Position numbers and translations under genes: made by a program. A stretch of DNA of 64,000 nucleotides, from NCBI RefSeq assembly GCF_030418165.1, contig NZ_JAUHTQ010000002.1:1-64000 (forward strand). The letters run 5' to 3'. Shown here piece after piece: positions 38,200-48,841 of the stretch (positions are counted from its first letter, which is position 1; every line of letters begins with the position of its first letter). The DNA comes from Ureibacillus aquaedulcis. GTDB lineage: Bacteria > Bacillota > Bacilli > Bacillales_A > Planococcaceae. The notes under the pieces were generated by a model that did no database searches, was not told the origin of the DNA, and worked only from the letters and a program-made list of their open reading frames with translations.

Positions 38200-39309
38200 C
38201 TATTTTACTGAACCACTCACAAATTCAGCATTTTGATAATACATATTTTTTACCAATACGTTTGGACCCAGGCATTTCACTGCAGGGCAATGGCAATTTA
38301 ATGATTTCGCTAAATCGGTCGCTAACCATTTATCAAAAACATCTGTCAGAGAATCTGTTTGGATATTGCCTAGTGCAGGTGTATCCCCGAAGTCTGTAAC
38401 GATCACGTCCCCATTAAAGATATTCACATTGAGTCTAGAACGGCCATCCGGGTCATTACGCAACGTGACATTTTTTGCTTCTCTTAAACGCGTTAACAAG
38501 GCTTGATCTTCATCATTTAGGCTACATGGATAGAAGGGGAGTGTACCAAACAGCATCCAAGTGTCTTCATCACGAATATCGAGTAAGTGATTGATTGCAT
38601 CGCGTGTTTCCTCTAGTGAAAGAGAAGTAAGACTGGACGCAAAATCGGATGGGTACATTGGGTGCACCTCGTGTCTTGCGCATCTCATTTCATGAACAAT
38701 TTGGTGGTGAATATGCTCGATGTAAGGAATCGTCTTTTTATTTAACATCGTTTCAGCAGAAACCATAACCCCTTGTTCCGATAACATGCGGGAGTTTTCA
38801 ATCATTCGATCAAAAAGGGCAGCTCTTTGCTCAAAGGTTGGTTTCCTTTCCATCATGGCAAACCCTGTTTCGACAAATTCTTCAATCGTTCCCCAGTTAT
38901 GAGAAATATGAAGAACATCAAGATATGGTGCAATTTCCAAGTATCTTTCGCCATCAATGGTTAAGTTGGAGTTCATTTGCGTTCTTACGCCTCGTTCATG
39001 GGCATATTGCAAAATGGGTTTAACATAGTCTGCCACCGACTTTTTGCTCAGCATCGGTTCGCCGCCTGTAATACTCAAGGTTCTTAAATCCGGGATTTCA
39101 TCCAATCGTTTTAAGATCAAATCTATTGGCAATGGGGCAGGATCCTTTGTTTGCAATGTATAGCCGACCGCACAGTGTGCACATCTCATATTACATAAAG
39201 TCGTCGTTGTAAATTCAATATTTGAAAGTGTCAATTTCCCGTGTTGTTCTACATCTAGATAAGCTTCCCAAGGATCGAATTTAGGGGTAATTTTTTCTAA
39301 TGTTTTCAT
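38200..39309 (-). CDS. yfkAB: Radical SAM protein YfkAB
   Basis: A 369-aa radical SAM enzyme. The cluster motif is CNMRCAHC (Cys39, 43, 46); SITGGEPM binds SAM; the C-terminal CHCPAVKC gives the CxCxxxxC motif that defines the YfkAB family and probably binds a second cluster. Substrate unknown; it is conserved in Bacillales. Start ATG about 11 nt after AAAGGAAG. It lies downstream of the beta-helix gene on the same strand with a 124-bp gap, so cotranscription is possible but not shown. Confidence 0.93.
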   Translation of the reverse strand: MKTLEKITPKFDPWEAYLDVEQHGKLTLSNIEFTTTTLCNMRCAHCAVGYTLQTKDPAPLPIDLILKRLDEIPDLRTLSITGGEPMLSKKSVADYVKPILQYAHERGVRTQMNSNLTIDGERYLEIAPYLDVLHISHNWGTIEEFVETGFAMMERKPTFEQRAALFDRMIENSRMLSEQGVMVSAETMLNKKTIPYIEHIHHQIVHEMRCARHEVHPMYPSDFASSLTSLSLEETRDAINHLLDIRDEDTWMLFGTLPFYPCSLNDEDQALLTRLREAKNVTLRNDPDGRSRLNVNIFNGDVIVTDFGDTPALGNIQTDSLTDVFDKWLATDLAKSLNCHCPAVKCLGPNVLVKNMYYQNAEFVSGSVK

Positions 39310-39433
39310 AGTTTTCGATCTTCCTTTCCAAAGTTACATTTTCTCATAACCTGGTCCATTAGAAAACTAATTTTGCTTTATGTAGAAGATTTAACTGTTA
39401 GTGGGATAATACACTCTACTTTCCAGCGATAGA

Positions 39434-41356
39434 TTAAGTATCTAATTGCTTAATAAAGCTATGATTTTCACTATAATAGACATCTCCATAAATATTTTCA
39501 ACCACGGTTTTACTTATTTCAATCTTGGAAAAATTAACGGCTTGCACATTGAAACGAGATTTATTGTTACGAATGACACTCTCCGAAACGTAAACGGAGG
39601 ACTGATTTTGCGCAAAAATATCGGTCAGGGCACCATCCGTAATTTGGACACTTCTTAATTCAACCGTAGATTCAAAATCTATCCAAACTTGATGCTGGGC
39701 ATGTTTTGAAATAAAACAATCTGTAACAAACACTTCACTATGATTTTGAATATATAAAGCATTTCGATTGCCATCAAATAATTCGCTGTTTTTCAATATG
39801 ACCGAGCTATCATTTACAACCATTTGAGAAAGCTCATGGTTGAAAATCTGGCTATCGAACAAAAATAGACTAGAGTTCCGCAAAACTTTTATTCCGTAGG
39901 ATTTCCCGTTATAGATTTGGCAATTTTCGAAGCGTCCATTGGACAAATCACATATTTCAATCTGTACATTGAGGCTATCATAAAATTGGCAATCTATGGC
40001 CGTCAGTTCACACTCATTGACGATGAATAAACTTTTCCCATTATAGAGCACGCTATGGATAATATAAATCTCCACATTGGACTTGCAAGCAATATGCGGC
40101 ATCTCGTTATCAAAAATCTTGCACATATCAACTTCCACTTTTGAATGAGACATTGCTAAAATCCCATTTCCTACATTCTGGGTTAAAATAGACTTGAAAA
40201 TAGATAGTTCAGATTTAAACAATGTAATTGCTGAATTTGCATTATGTGTTATTTCACACTCGGCAATCGAACAATTCCCATTATCCTCAATACACACGCC
40301 AACATGGTAACCACCTGTAATCCCACACTTTTTCATGGAACAAATCGATTTGTTGGCAATGGACACTTGAGAGGAACGATGGGCCTTGATCGATGTTTCG
40401 AAGATATTGACAATCGAGTGATCGCCTATTTGAATGCCGACATTTTCCCCGTTATGGATTTGGCAAAACTCGATATTCATCTTGGAATCCTTCGTCACAA
40501 CAATATTGGACTTTTTATTTTGGGCAATCTCACAATGAAAAGTTTGCGCTTCGGCTTTTTGTGTTATCGATATTCCTGCATCCCTGCCTTGTTGGATGGA
40601 ACAATAACGGGCAGTTAATAATCCCCTTTGAACGCAAATCTGGGTTTGGGTGTTGTATTGAAGGACGGTCGATTGTATCGAGGCATCTCCTTCATGGTAG
40701 ACATGAATTCCCATGCCATCCCCGTGTTCAATCACGCTTTCATGATCGATGAATCGAGAATCCTCCACAACAATCTGTGCACTTGTATGGTGATGAAAAT
40801 GGACATTCCTTGATTGAACGAAGGAACCATTCTTAATGCATAAGGCATGTTTGGCATAGGAAAACTCACATTTTTCAATACTTACCTGGGATGATTCCGT
40901 TAGTATTTGAACTTTGCCGTTATGGCAGAATGTACAGTTTTCAAAGAATGCCTTACTATTATTAACGATGGAAAGCGCCATCTCTTTTGCGTAATCAAAG
41001 GAACAGTTATGAGCGTGGATCTTCCCGCCGTCAACCGTCACATGTATATCGCTTTTCCCACCCTTGAAATGGCAATTCTGTAGCACGACTTCTCCTTCGA
41101 TATACATTTGTGCAGTAGGGGAGATCGTTAAGTTTTGCAAGGTAACCGAAACGTTCTTCGGGATAATAATTAAACCTTCCAGTGTTGTCTCATCGTGTAT
41201 ATCGCCAGCTAAAACCATATTTTTATCGAAATGAATGGATTCTTTATATAACTTCGGCTTAAGTTGGATGAAATTTCCTGCTTTTGATTGCTGTATAATC
41301 CTTTGAATGGTTTTAACCTTTATAAAGAAGCTCGAAAAGAAACGATAAATCGACAA
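39434..41356 (-). CDS. Large cytoplasmic right-handed beta-helix protein
   Basis: A 640-aa protein made almost entirely of about 23-residue coils from residue 70 to 625, giving roughly 24 turns of a parallel beta helix of the pectate-lyase/carbohydrate-esterase type. A typical coil holds a buried Cys/Ser position, an IxNG or HxxSQ turn and an IxI strand. Turn types alternate (NGxxxG, then HxxSQ), a 46-residue super-repeat. There is no signal peptide, anchor or recognised catalytic residues; the first 30 residues form a basic aromatic helix. TTG start 8 nt after GGAGGAGG. Function unknown: scaffold or polysaccharide-binding are options. Confidence 0.8.
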   Translation of the reverse strand: MSIYRFFSSFFIKVKTIQRIIQQSKAGNFIQLKPKLYKESIHFDKNMVLAGDIHDETTLEGLIIIPKNVSVTLQNLTISPTAQMYIEGEVVLQNCHFKGGKSDIHVTVDGGKIHAHNCSFDYAKEMALSIVNNSKAFFENCTFCHNGKVQILTESSQVSIEKCEFSYAKHALCIKNGSFVQSRNVHFHHHTSAQIVVEDSRFIDHESVIEHGDGMGIHVYHEGDASIQSTVLQYNTQTQICVQRGLLTARYCSIQQGRDAGISITQKAEAQTFHCEIAQNKKSNIVVTKDSKMNIEFCQIHNGENVGIQIGDHSIVNIFETSIKAHRSSQVSIANKSICSMKKCGITGGYHVGVCIEDNGNCSIAECEITHNANSAITLFKSELSIFKSILTQNVGNGILAMSHSKVEVDMCKIFDNEMPHIACKSNVEIYIIHSVLYNGKSLFIVNECELTAIDCQFYDSLNVQIEICDLSNGRFENCQIYNGKSYGIKVLRNSSLFLFDSQIFNHELSQMVVNDSSVILKNSELFDGNRNALYIQNHSEVFVTDCFISKHAQHQVWIDFESTVELRSVQITDGALTDIFAQNQSSVYVSESVIRNNKSRFNVQAVNFSKIEISKTVVENIYGDVYYSENHSFIKQLDT

Positions 41357-41525
41357 TTAGGGTACCTCCTCCATTGAAACATTACTTCTATTGTCAGTTA
41401 AAATGCGAAATCTTAATCGCTTTTTTTACAATTCTTTCTAAAAAATGGATGTTGATTTTCTTTTTTGCTAAAAACAAAAGAGAGGGTTACAATTAACTTT
41501 ATTTAACTTTAGGAGGATTTAGCCT

Positions 41526-42356
41526 TTGAAAGCCACTTTAAATGAACTATTACATATGAACCCAACGGAAAAACAAGCATATATGCATGAGCACGGGGAT
41601 CGATTAATCGCCGATATGATTACGCATATCGGATACCCTGAAGATGAACTGCGCGATAAATTAAATTACCGCCTATTTATTGAATTGCTGGCTGCCGAAT
41701 TGTTTTCAAAGAAGCAAATGGCTCAAATTGCTATAACCCTTAAAGGGGACGACTATTTGTATCATTCCATCGGCGAGCGTGATAGCGACAGTGTATTTAC
41801 ACGTTCTTTTTCAGCGCTATGGCTAAGCAATTTGTTAAATGTAGACGGACAACGACGTTTCCTAAGTGAGCAGGAAGCGCTTGGCATATTGGATGCAGGT
41901 GCTCACTATCTTGCAAAGGAAAACGATGTGCGCGGTTTTGTTGGCGAGAAAGGTTGGGCACACAGTATTGCACATGGTGCTGATTTATCGAGCGCAATCA
42001 TCTCTCATCCTTCGTTCAATGTTCGATTCGCTCCAATCATACTGCAAGGAATCAAGGATAGTTTCTGGAAAGGGACGGTCTTTGTTGACGATGAAGAAGA
42101 GCGTTTGGTAACAATTTTTGAAAAACTAATATCGGTAAATTTCCCTGAAGAAATATTGATTGAATGGATAGAACAGGTATTTGATAAGTTGCAATTTTAT
42201 TTAATGGAAGTAGGCTATACTCCACAGTATTTTAAAGCGCGGACAAATACTCTTCATTTTATGAAAACTTTGTATCTCACATTAAAGTTTTCTCAAAAAT
42301 CACCGGAATTAATGGCCATCGTTTCGTTATTTCTTGCTAAATGGATGAAACATTAA
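41526..42356 (+). CDS. DUF2785 protein
   Basis: A 276-aa soluble helical protein. The segment around RGFVGEKGWAHSIAHGADL is the DUF2785 hallmark, with two histidines that could bind metal or act in catalysis (inference). TTG start 9 nt after AGGAGG. It is probably cotranscribed with the short membrane protein gene at 42390. No experimental function is known to me for the family. Confidence 0.85.
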   Translation: MKATLNELLHMNPTEKQAYMHEHGDRLIADMITHIGYPEDELRDKLNYRLFIELLAAELFSKKQMAQIAITLKGDDYLYHSIGERDSDSVFTRSFSALWLSNLLNVDGQRRFLSEQEALGILDAGAHYLAKENDVRGFVGEKGWAHSIAHGADLSSAIISHPSFNVRFAPIILQGIKDSFWKGTVFVDDEEERLVTIFEKLISVNFPEEILIEWIEQVFDKLQFYLMEVGYTPQYFKARTNTLHFMKTLYLTLKFSQKSPELMAIVSLFLAKWMKH

Positions 42357-42389
42357 TGAATTGGATGAAATACTGTGAGGGGTGAAAGT

Positions 42390-42944
42390 ATGAGAAGGCG
42401 TATGATTCGGACTTTGGTTATAGTGAGCATCCTCGTTATTTTAGGAGTCGGCTATAGTTTCTTTTCAGTTCATTTTTCAGGTGATGGGAAAGAAACCCCA
42501 GAAGAAGCACTGCCGAGCGATGCAAATTATGAGTGGATCGTAGGGCCGAAAAGTGAAAAGGAGCAAAGATATTTCTTCTTATCTAATGGAGATACCTTTG
42601 GAACTGAAGTTATATCCAAAAATTTCAAAGGCTGGAGTTCAGGTGATGGCACATCCACACCATTACCTAAACCATTGGAAGATAATACGATAAATGCTGG
42701 CTATTCCGATAGCAATATATTATTTGGATTGATTAAGCCGAATGGGGATGTAAAAATTACAGTCAATAATCATCCTGCCGAACAAATACCCTTAACTTCT
42801 CTTTCAGCGGAAATAGCTGAAAATTATAATGTTGCAGGGTATGAAATCTGGTACATAGATTTATCGGCATTAAATGATTCGAAAAACTATGTAATTCGAG
42901 TACTGGATAAAAATGACTCTCTTTTAAGTGAATTATCAATCTAA
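42390..42944 (+). CDS. Single-pass membrane protein of unknown function
   Basis: A 184-aa protein: basic start MRRRMIRT, one membrane helix at about 7-27, and an extracytoplasmic domain of about 155 residues with GPKSEKEQRYFFLSNGD near its start and YEIWYIDLS near the end. The latter half looks like a beta-sandwich of the kind seen in small Bacillus exported proteins, but I recognise no family. Start ATG at 42390, 6 nt after GAGGGGTG. It follows the DUF2785 gene by 33 nt. Confidence 0.7.
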   Translation: MRRRMIRTLVIVSILVILGVGYSFFSVHFSGDGKETPEEALPSDANYEWIVGPKSEKEQRYFFLSNGDTFGTEVISKNFKGWSSGDGTSTPLPKPLEDNTINAGYSDSNILFGLIKPNGDVKITVNNHPAEQIPLTSLSAEIAENYNVAGYEIWYIDLSALNDSKNYVIRVLDKNDSLLSELSI

Positions 42945-42999
42945 TCATTATTGTCCAAAATTGAAGAGGAAGATGGAATAATGTATTAAAATATTAACT

Positions 43000-43027
43000 T
43001 TGCTATTTTACAATAGTAAGTTATAAT
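43000..43027 (+). promoter_or_regulatory. Probable acnA promoter
   Basis: TTGCTA (43000-43005), 16-bp spacer, perfect TATAAT (43022-43027), 150 bp upstream of the acnA start. The leader between is AT-rich; a CcpC-type operator cannot be called confidently. Confidence 0.5.
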
Positions 43028-43177
43028 ACTATATGCATAGTAAATGACTAGGTCATAAAAATAACTTATCACAAAAGATAATATTAATGTAATTTACTTA
43101 TGTATATAAATCGTTTATGATGGTTTATGGAGAAAAGCTTTGCAAGCATTTCAATAATTAATAGGGGGAGTACAATA

Positions 43178-45880
43178 ATGGCAAGCAACTTACACAACAG
43201 CCGTTCTTCATTTGATGTTAATGGTAAGACATATAACTTCTACCGTTTAGCTGCAATCGAAGAAGCTGGCGTAGCAAACGTATCACGCCTACCTTACTCA
43301 ATTAAAGTATTATTAGAATCTGTATTACGTCAATTTGATGATTATGTAATTAAAGAAGAACACGTAAACAACTTAGCGAAATTTGGTGCTGGTGCCGATG
43401 CAGAAGGTGAAGTACCATTCAAGCCATCACGTGTAGTATTACAAGACTTCACAGGGGTTCCGGTAGTAGTTGATTTAGCGTCTTTACGTTCAGCTATGAA
43501 AGAATTAGGCGGAAATCCGGATAAAATCAACCCGGCAATTCCAGTTGACCTTGTAATTGACCATTCAGTACAAGTTGACAAATACGGTAATGCATCTGCA
43601 TTACAAACTAACATGGATCTTGAGTTCGAACGTAACGCAGAACGTTACAACTTCTTAAAATGGGCTCAAACTGCATACGATAACTTCCGTGCTGTTCCTC
43701 CAGCAACTGGTATCGTACACCAAGTTAACTTAGAATATTTAGCGCCAGTAGTTCACGTAAAAGAGAACGAAGATGGCACTTTTGAAACTTTCCCGGATTC
43801 AGTAGTTGGTACTGACTCACATACAACAATGATCAACGGTATCGGTGTTCTTGGATGGGGTGTAGGTGGTATCGAAGCTGAAGCAGGTATGCTTGGCCAA
43901 GCGTCATACTTCCCAATTCCAGAAGTAATCGGTGTTAAATTAACTGGTGATCTTCCAAACGGTGCAACTGCAATGGACTTATCATTAAAAGTAACTCAAG
44001 TATTGCGTCAACGTGGCGTAGTAGGTAAGTTTGTTGAGTTCTTCGGTCCTGGGGTTTCTAAATTACCATTAGCTGACCGTGCTACAATTTCAAACATGGC
44101 TCCTGAATATGGTGCAACATGTGGTTACTTCGCTATTGACGAAGAATCATTAAACTATATGCGTTTAACTGGTCGTGACGAAGAGCACATTGCAGTAGTT
44201 GAAGCTTACTTAAAAGCTAACAACTTATTCTTCGATCCATCATTAGAGCCTGTTTACACTGATGTATTAGAAATTAAATTAGAGGACATTGAACCAAACC
44301 TTTCTGGTCCAAAACGTCCACAAGATTTAATTCCTCTTTCAGATATGAAAGCTCGCTACCATGAAGCAGTAACTGCTCCAATGGGCGTACAAGGCTTTGG
44401 TTTAACAGAAGATGAGTTCGCTAAAAAAGCTACAGTTAAATTTGCAGATGGCGATGTGGAAATGCCAACAGGTGCTGTAGCAATCGCTGCAATCACTTCT
44501 TGTACAAACACATCTAACCCATACGTTCTTTTAGCTGCTGGTTTAGTTGCGAAAAAAGCAGTTGAAAAAGGTATCCAACCACCAGCATGGGTTAAAACTT
44601 CTTTAGCACCAGGTTCTAAAGTAGTAACTGGTTACTTAGAAGAGTCAGGTCTACAAAACTATTTAGACCAAATCGGCTTCAACACAGTAGGTTATGGTTG
44701 TACAACATGTATCGGTAACTCTGGTCCATTACTTCCAGAAATCGAAGAAGCAATTAAAGATAAAGATCTATTCGTAACTTCTGTACTTTCTGGTAACCGT
44801 AACTTTGAAGGTCGTGTACACCCACTAGTAAAAGCTAACTACTTAGCATCACCACCACTTGTTGTTGCTTATGCTTTAGCGGGTACTGTTGATATCGACC
44901 TGCAAAAAGATGCTATCGGCACTGACAAAGACGGTAACGCTGTATTCTTCGCTGATATCTGGCCAACAACTGAAGAAGTGAACGAAGTATTAAACCAAGT
45001 AGTTACTCGTGAATTATTCCAAAAAGAATATGAAACAGTATTCACAGCTAACGAAAAATGGAATGCAATTGAAACATCAACTGAGTCTTTATACACATTT
45101 GATGAAAAATCAACTTACATTCAAAACCCACCATTCTTCACTGGTCTTTCTAAAGAGCCTGGCGCAATCCAAACACTTGAAGGATTACGCGTAATCGCTA
45201 AATTTGGCGACTCTATTACAACTGACCATATTTCACCAGCAGGTGCGATCGGTAAAGATACACCAGCAGGTAAATACTTGCAAGAAAATGGTGTAGCAAT
45301 CCGTGACTTCAACTCTTACGGTTCTCGTCGTGGTAACCACGAAGTTATGATGCGCGGTACATTCGCTAACATCCGTATCCGTAACCAAGTTGCTCCTGGT
45401 ACGGAAGGTGGATTCACTACTTACTGGCCAACAGGAGAAGTTGAGTACATTTACGATGCTGCAATGAAATATCAAGAACAAGGTACTGGATTAGTAGTAT
45501 TAGCTGGTAACGACTATGGTATGGGATCTTCTCGTGACTGGGCTGCTAAAGGTACATTCTTATTAGGAATTAAAACAGTTATCGCACAAAGCTATGAGCG
45601 TATTCACCGTTCAAACCTTGTAATGATGGGTGTATTACCACTTCAATACTTACCAGGTGAAAGCGCTGATACATTAGGATTAACTGGTAAAGAAGAAATC
45701 TCAGTAAACCTAACTGATGATGTAAAACCTCGTGATATCCTGACTGTAACAGCTAAATCAGAAGACGGAACTGTAAAAGAATTCCAAGCTCTTGCTCGTT
45801 TCGACTCAGAAGTTGAAGTAGACTACTACCGTCACGGTGGTATCCTGCAAATGGTTCTTCGTGCAAAAGCAGCTGAATAA
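43178..45880 (+). CDS. acnA: Aconitate hydratase AcnA (CitB)
   Basis: A 900-aa TCA-cycle aconitase that interconverts citrate and isocitrate on a 4Fe-4S cluster. Cluster cysteines lie in [10 protein letters not shown] and [45 protein letters not shown] and [17 protein letters not shown] are diagnostic. In Bacillus the apo-form also binds mRNA as an iron regulator. Start ATG at 43178 after AGGGGGAG; an upstream in-frame ATG at 43127 lacks a ribosome site. Codon use is strongly biased (GGT, CGT, GTA, TTA), unlike most neighbours, implying high expression. Confidence 0.98.
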   Translation: MASNLHNSRSSFDVNGKTYNFYRLAAIEEAGVANVSRLPYSIKVLLESVLRQFDDYVIKEEHVNNLAKFGAGADAEGEVPFKPSRVVLQDFTGVPVVVDLASLRSAMKELGGNPDKINPAIPVDLVIDHSVQVDKYGNASALQTNMDLEFERNAERYNFLKWAQTAYDNFRAVPPATGIVHQVNLEYLAPVVHVKENEDGTFETFPDSVVGTDSHTTMINGIGVLGWGVGGIEAEAGMLGQASYFPIPEVIGVKLTGDLPNGATAMDLSLKVTQVLRQRGVVGKFVEFFGPGVSKLPLADRATISNMAPEYGATCGYFAIDEESLNYMRLTGRDEEHIAVVEAYLKANNLFFDPSLEPVYTDVLEIKLEDIEPNLSGPKRPQDLIPLSDMKARYHEAVTAPMGVQGFGLTEDEFAKKATVKFADGDVEMPTGAVAIAAITSCTNTSNPYVLLAAGLVAKKAVEKGIQPPAWVKTSLAPGSKVVTGYLEESGLQNYLDQIGFNTVGYGCTTCIGNSGPLLPEIEEAIKDKDLFVTSVLSGNRNFEGRVHPLVKANYLASPPLVVAYALAGTVDIDLQKDAIGTDKDGNAVFFADIWPTTEEVNEVLNQVVTRELFQKEYETVFTANEKWNAIETSTESLYTFDEKSTYIQNPPFFTGLSKEPGAIQTLEGLRVIAKFGDSITTDHISPAGAIGKDTPAGKYLQENGVAIRDFNSYGSRRGNHEVMMRGTFANIRIRNQVAPGTEGGFTTYWPTGEVEYIYDAAMKYQEQGTGLVVLAGNDYGMGSSRDWAAKGTFLLGIKTVIAQSYERIHRSNLVMMGVLPLQYLPGESADTLGLTGKEEISVNLTDDVKPRDILTVTAKSEDGTVKEFQALARFDSEVEVDYYRHGGILQMVLRAKAAE

Positions 45881-45892
45881 TTATTGCTAAAT

Positions 45893-45928
45893 AAAACCGA
45901 TAAGTTCCTTTGAACTTATCGGTTTTTT
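45893..45928 (+). terminator. Intrinsic terminator after acnA
   Basis: AAACCGATAAGTTC/GAACTTATCGGTTT hairpin with a T6 run. Confidence 0.95.
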
Positions 45929-46100
45929 GGCGTTGATAAGACTTCAAATTTCCCAAAATTATCCTCCATTTTTGCAATTTTGTAAATATTAACATAAATA
46001 ATTGGAAAGCTTATAGATTTTTAGAAATATATCGTTTAGAATATAATAAAATTATATTTATTTCATAATTTTAAATAATTTTCCTGGAGGTTTTATTTGA

Positions 46101-48302
46101 ATGAAAGTTTCTAAAAGTAGCAAAATCTTTATAGCAACCGCAACAACCGCAGCCCTAGCTTCTTCCGTGCTAGTTGTTACTCCCCAGCAAACTCATGCTG
46201 CAAGTCCATTCAAGGACGTTTCTACATCAAATACTCATTATGAATCTATTTTAAAATTATCAGAATTAGGTATTATTAACGGTTACAAAGATGGTACATA
46301 TAAACCCAATGCGGATGTTACACGCGGACAAGTTGCACAACTTTTAGCGAAAACACTTAAACTGGATACAGAAAATCCAAAAGATCCTGGTTTTAAGGAT
46401 GTAACAAAAGCTAATAGCTATTATGGTGCAATTGCTGCTTTAAAAGAAGCGAAAATCATCGATGGCTATCAAGATAAAACTTTCAAAACGAATGAAAAAA
46501 TTTCCCGAGCTCATTTAGCAAAAATGATCTCGACTGCACTGAAAATCTATCCAAAGAATAGTGAAGCATTACCATTTACAGACGTGAAATCGTTAAACGA
46601 TGAAATCAAAGCACTTTATGATTTCGGAATTACACTTGGTACTTCCAAAACAACTTTCGCTCCCAATAAAAAAGTAACACGCGGGGAAGTAGCATCCTTC
46701 CTTCATCGTGCTCTAAATGTATATGAATCATCATTCTCTTTATCAATTATGCACAGCAACGATACACATAGTGCTGTCGAGATGGCACCAAAACGTGCAG
46801 CTGCAGTAAAAGAACAACGCGCTAAAAGTCCGGAAGCATTACTGCTCGATGCTGGTGACGCGAACACAGGTACACTATATTACAATGAATTCAAAGGCCA
46901 AGCAGATCTTGCATTCATGAATTATATGGAATATGATGCAATGACATTCGGTAACCATGAGTTTGATGCAGGCTCCACTACGGAAGGCCATCAAGCTTTA
47001 GTGGACTTTGTTAATTCGGCTGATTTCCCATTCGTAAGTGCAAACGTGGACTTCTCGGGGGATGACAAGTTTACAGGTTTATTTACTGATTTAATTTCCA
47101 GCGAACCTGAGAACGGCAAAATTTATAACGGCATCATTAAAGAGGTGAACGGTGAGAAAATCGGTATTTTCGGTTTAACGACAGCGGAAACTGCCGATAT
47201 TTCATCTCCAGGAAGTATTGCTTTCGAAAATTATATTGAGGAAGCAGAAAAAGCTGTCAAAGCCTTTGAAGGACTCGGAGTAGATAAAATTATTGCTCTA
47301 TCCCACTTGGGTTATGATGACAATCCTGCTGTCGATAATGATATTATTCTAGCAGAAAGTGTTGAAGGAATAGACGTTATTGTAGGCGGTCACTCACATA
47401 CAAGGTTAGACGAGCCGTATGTGGTAGATACGAATACAACAGGCGAAGCAAAAGACACAACGCTAATTGTACAAGCTGCCAATGCAAGCAGCTATTTAGG
47501 AACGCTTGATGTAACATTTGACAAAGAAGGCGCAGTTGTTGCATACAAGGGGGAATTGCTTGATCTTGGTGAATATACTGATGATCAAGGGGCACTTGAA
47601 TTATTGAAGCCTTATAAGGAAAGAGTTGAAGAAGTTGGAAATGCGGAAATTGATGCTACAACAACTGAAGCTTTAGTAAGCCCACGTGTTTCTGACGAAG
47701 GAAATACTGAACAGCTAAGTGTTCGTAAAAATGAAACGGCTCTAGGTAATTTAATTACGGATGGAATGGTTGAAAAAGCGAGAAGCTTTACGGGTAAAGA
47801 TGTAATAATGGCCGTTCAGAACGGTGGCGGTATTCGTGCTGCAATTAATGCAGGACCTATTACGGTTTCTGAAGTAATAACAGTTCTTCCATTCTCAAAC
47901 ACACTTGCTGTCATGGATGTGACAGGTGCCGAGTTAAAAGCAGCATTTGAAACTAGTGTCGGTGTATATCCTAATGAGAACGGTGGATTCTTGCACGTAT
48001 CGAAGGGCGTAAAAGTACAATTTGACTCATCTAAACCTGCTGGAGAACGTGTTGTAAGCATCGCTTACACAGATGCAGAAGGCAAGGAAGTAGTGCTTGA
48101 GGATAATACAACTTATACAATTGCCACAAACGCATTTACTGCCAAGGGTGGAGACGGTTATGATATGTTCGCTAAAGCATATGCAGAAGGCCGAGTAACT
48201 GACTTAGGTTTATCAGACTGGGAAAACTTTAAAGAGCATCTAGAATCCATCGGTACAATTACACCGACAATTGAAGGTCGTATTGTAGACGTAGCAGAAT
48301 AA
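46101..48302 (+). CDS. S-layer-anchored 5'-nucleotidase / metallophosphatase
   Basis: A 733-aa secreted enzyme. Signal peptide at 1-33 (cleaved near THAA), three SLH domains at about 34-205 that hold it to pyruvylated wall polymer, then a UshA-type metallophosphatase from about 215 (IMHSNDTHS, LLLDAGD, FGNHEFDAG, VGGHSHT) and a C-terminal 5'-nucleotidase substrate domain (VQNGGGIRAAI, TNAFTAKGGDGY). It would dephosphorylate nucleotides outside the cell to feed phosphate and nucleosides. It is monocistronic with GGAGG upstream of the start. Confidence 0.93.
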   Translation: MKVSKSSKIFIATATTAALASSVLVVTPQQTHAASPFKDVSTSNTHYESILKLSELGIINGYKDGTYKPNADVTRGQVAQLLAKTLKLDTENPKDPGFKDVTKANSYYGAIAALKEAKIIDGYQDKTFKTNEKISRAHLAKMISTALKIYPKNSEALPFTDVKSLNDEIKALYDFGITLGTSKTTFAPNKKVTRGEVASFLHRALNVYESSFSLSIMHSNDTHSAVEMAPKRAAAVKEQRAKSPEALLLDAGDANTGTLYYNEFKGQADLAFMNYMEYDAMTFGNHEFDAGSTTEGHQALVDFVNSADFPFVSANVDFSGDDKFTGLFTDLISSEPENGKIYNGIIKEVNGEKIGIFGLTTAETADISSPGSIAFENYIEEAEKAVKAFEGLGVDKIIALSHLGYDDNPAVDNDIILAESVEGIDVIVGGHSHTRLDEPYVVDTNTTGEAKDTTLIVQAANASSYLGTLDVTFDKEGAVVAYKGELLDLGEYTDDQGALELLKPYKERVEEVGNAEIDATTTEALVSPRVSDEGNTEQLSVRKNETALGNLITDGMVEKARSFTGKDVIMAVQNGGGIRAAINAGPITVSEVITVLPFSNTLAVMDVTGAELKAAFETSVGVYPNENGGFLHVSKGVKVQFDSSKPAGERVVSIAYTDAEGKEVVLEDNTTYTIATNAFTAKGGDGYDMFAKAYAEGRVTDLGLSDWENFKEHLESIGTITPTIEGRIVDVAE

Positions 48303-48316
48303 TTCAATTTCAAGAA

Positions 48317-48354
48317 GATTCGATCTACAGTGATTTGTAGATCGGATTTTTTTC
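48317..48354 (+). terminator. Intrinsic terminator after the 5'-nucleotidase gene
   Basis: CGATCTACA/TGTAGATCG hairpin followed by T7. Confidence 0.9.
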
Positions 48355-48500
48355 TTTTTCAGCAACTATTATTTTATGAGTAGATTTAACCATTATTTCA
48401 GGAAATTTACATCCTATTAATATTTTAGTTGAAATATATATCTACTATTAATAAAATAGTAAATACATAATGCTTTATTCTAAATAATACGGGAGGAATT

Positions 48501-48773
48501 ATGGATAATAGATATAGTATCTTAGCGAAGTTTCGAGAGGGGCATTATTTTTACTTAAACTTCAATAATCCTAAAATCTTAGATTGTTTAGAACTAGTTC
48601 CTCCACCCCAAGGTCTGTTGGCACTTGCAGAGTGGCCGATCTATAAGCACGCGGAAATCGAGTTTTTTGTTGAATTGATTAATGGCAATATTCAATACTA
48701 CCACTTGAAAGACCGACGAACAAAAGTAATGAAGACTATCAAATTTGATCAGACTGAACTGGATAACAACTAA
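48501..48773 (+). CDS. Unrecognised small protein (90 aa)
   Basis: A 90-aa soluble protein opening DNRYSILAKFREGHYFYLNF, with PPPQGLLALAEWPIY in the middle and a charged C-terminus. No signal peptide or membrane segment. ATG start 5 nt after GGGAGGA, and it ends at its own terminator, so it is a real gene, probably mixed alpha/beta. I recognise no family; neighbours give no clue. Confidence 0.65.
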   Translation: MDNRYSILAKFREGHYFYLNFNNPKILDCLELVPPPQGLLALAEWPIYKHAEIEFFVELINGNIQYYHLKDRRTKVMKTIKFDQTELDNN

Positions 48774-48807
48774 TATATATCGTAGGTTTAAGATGTATTA
48801 ACGATAA

Positions 48808-48841
48808 GAAGAGGTACCACAAATGTGATACCTCTTTTTTT
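48808..48841. terminator. Bidirectional intrinsic terminator
   Basis: AAGAGGTA/TACCTCTT stem with an 8-T run on the plus strand and A-rich left flank; shared by the two convergent genes. Confidence 0.85.

Noticed and set aside
40244-40813. Plus-strand frames inside the beta-helix gene
   Set aside because: Antisense products of the repeated coil structure; no ribosome site or plausible protein.
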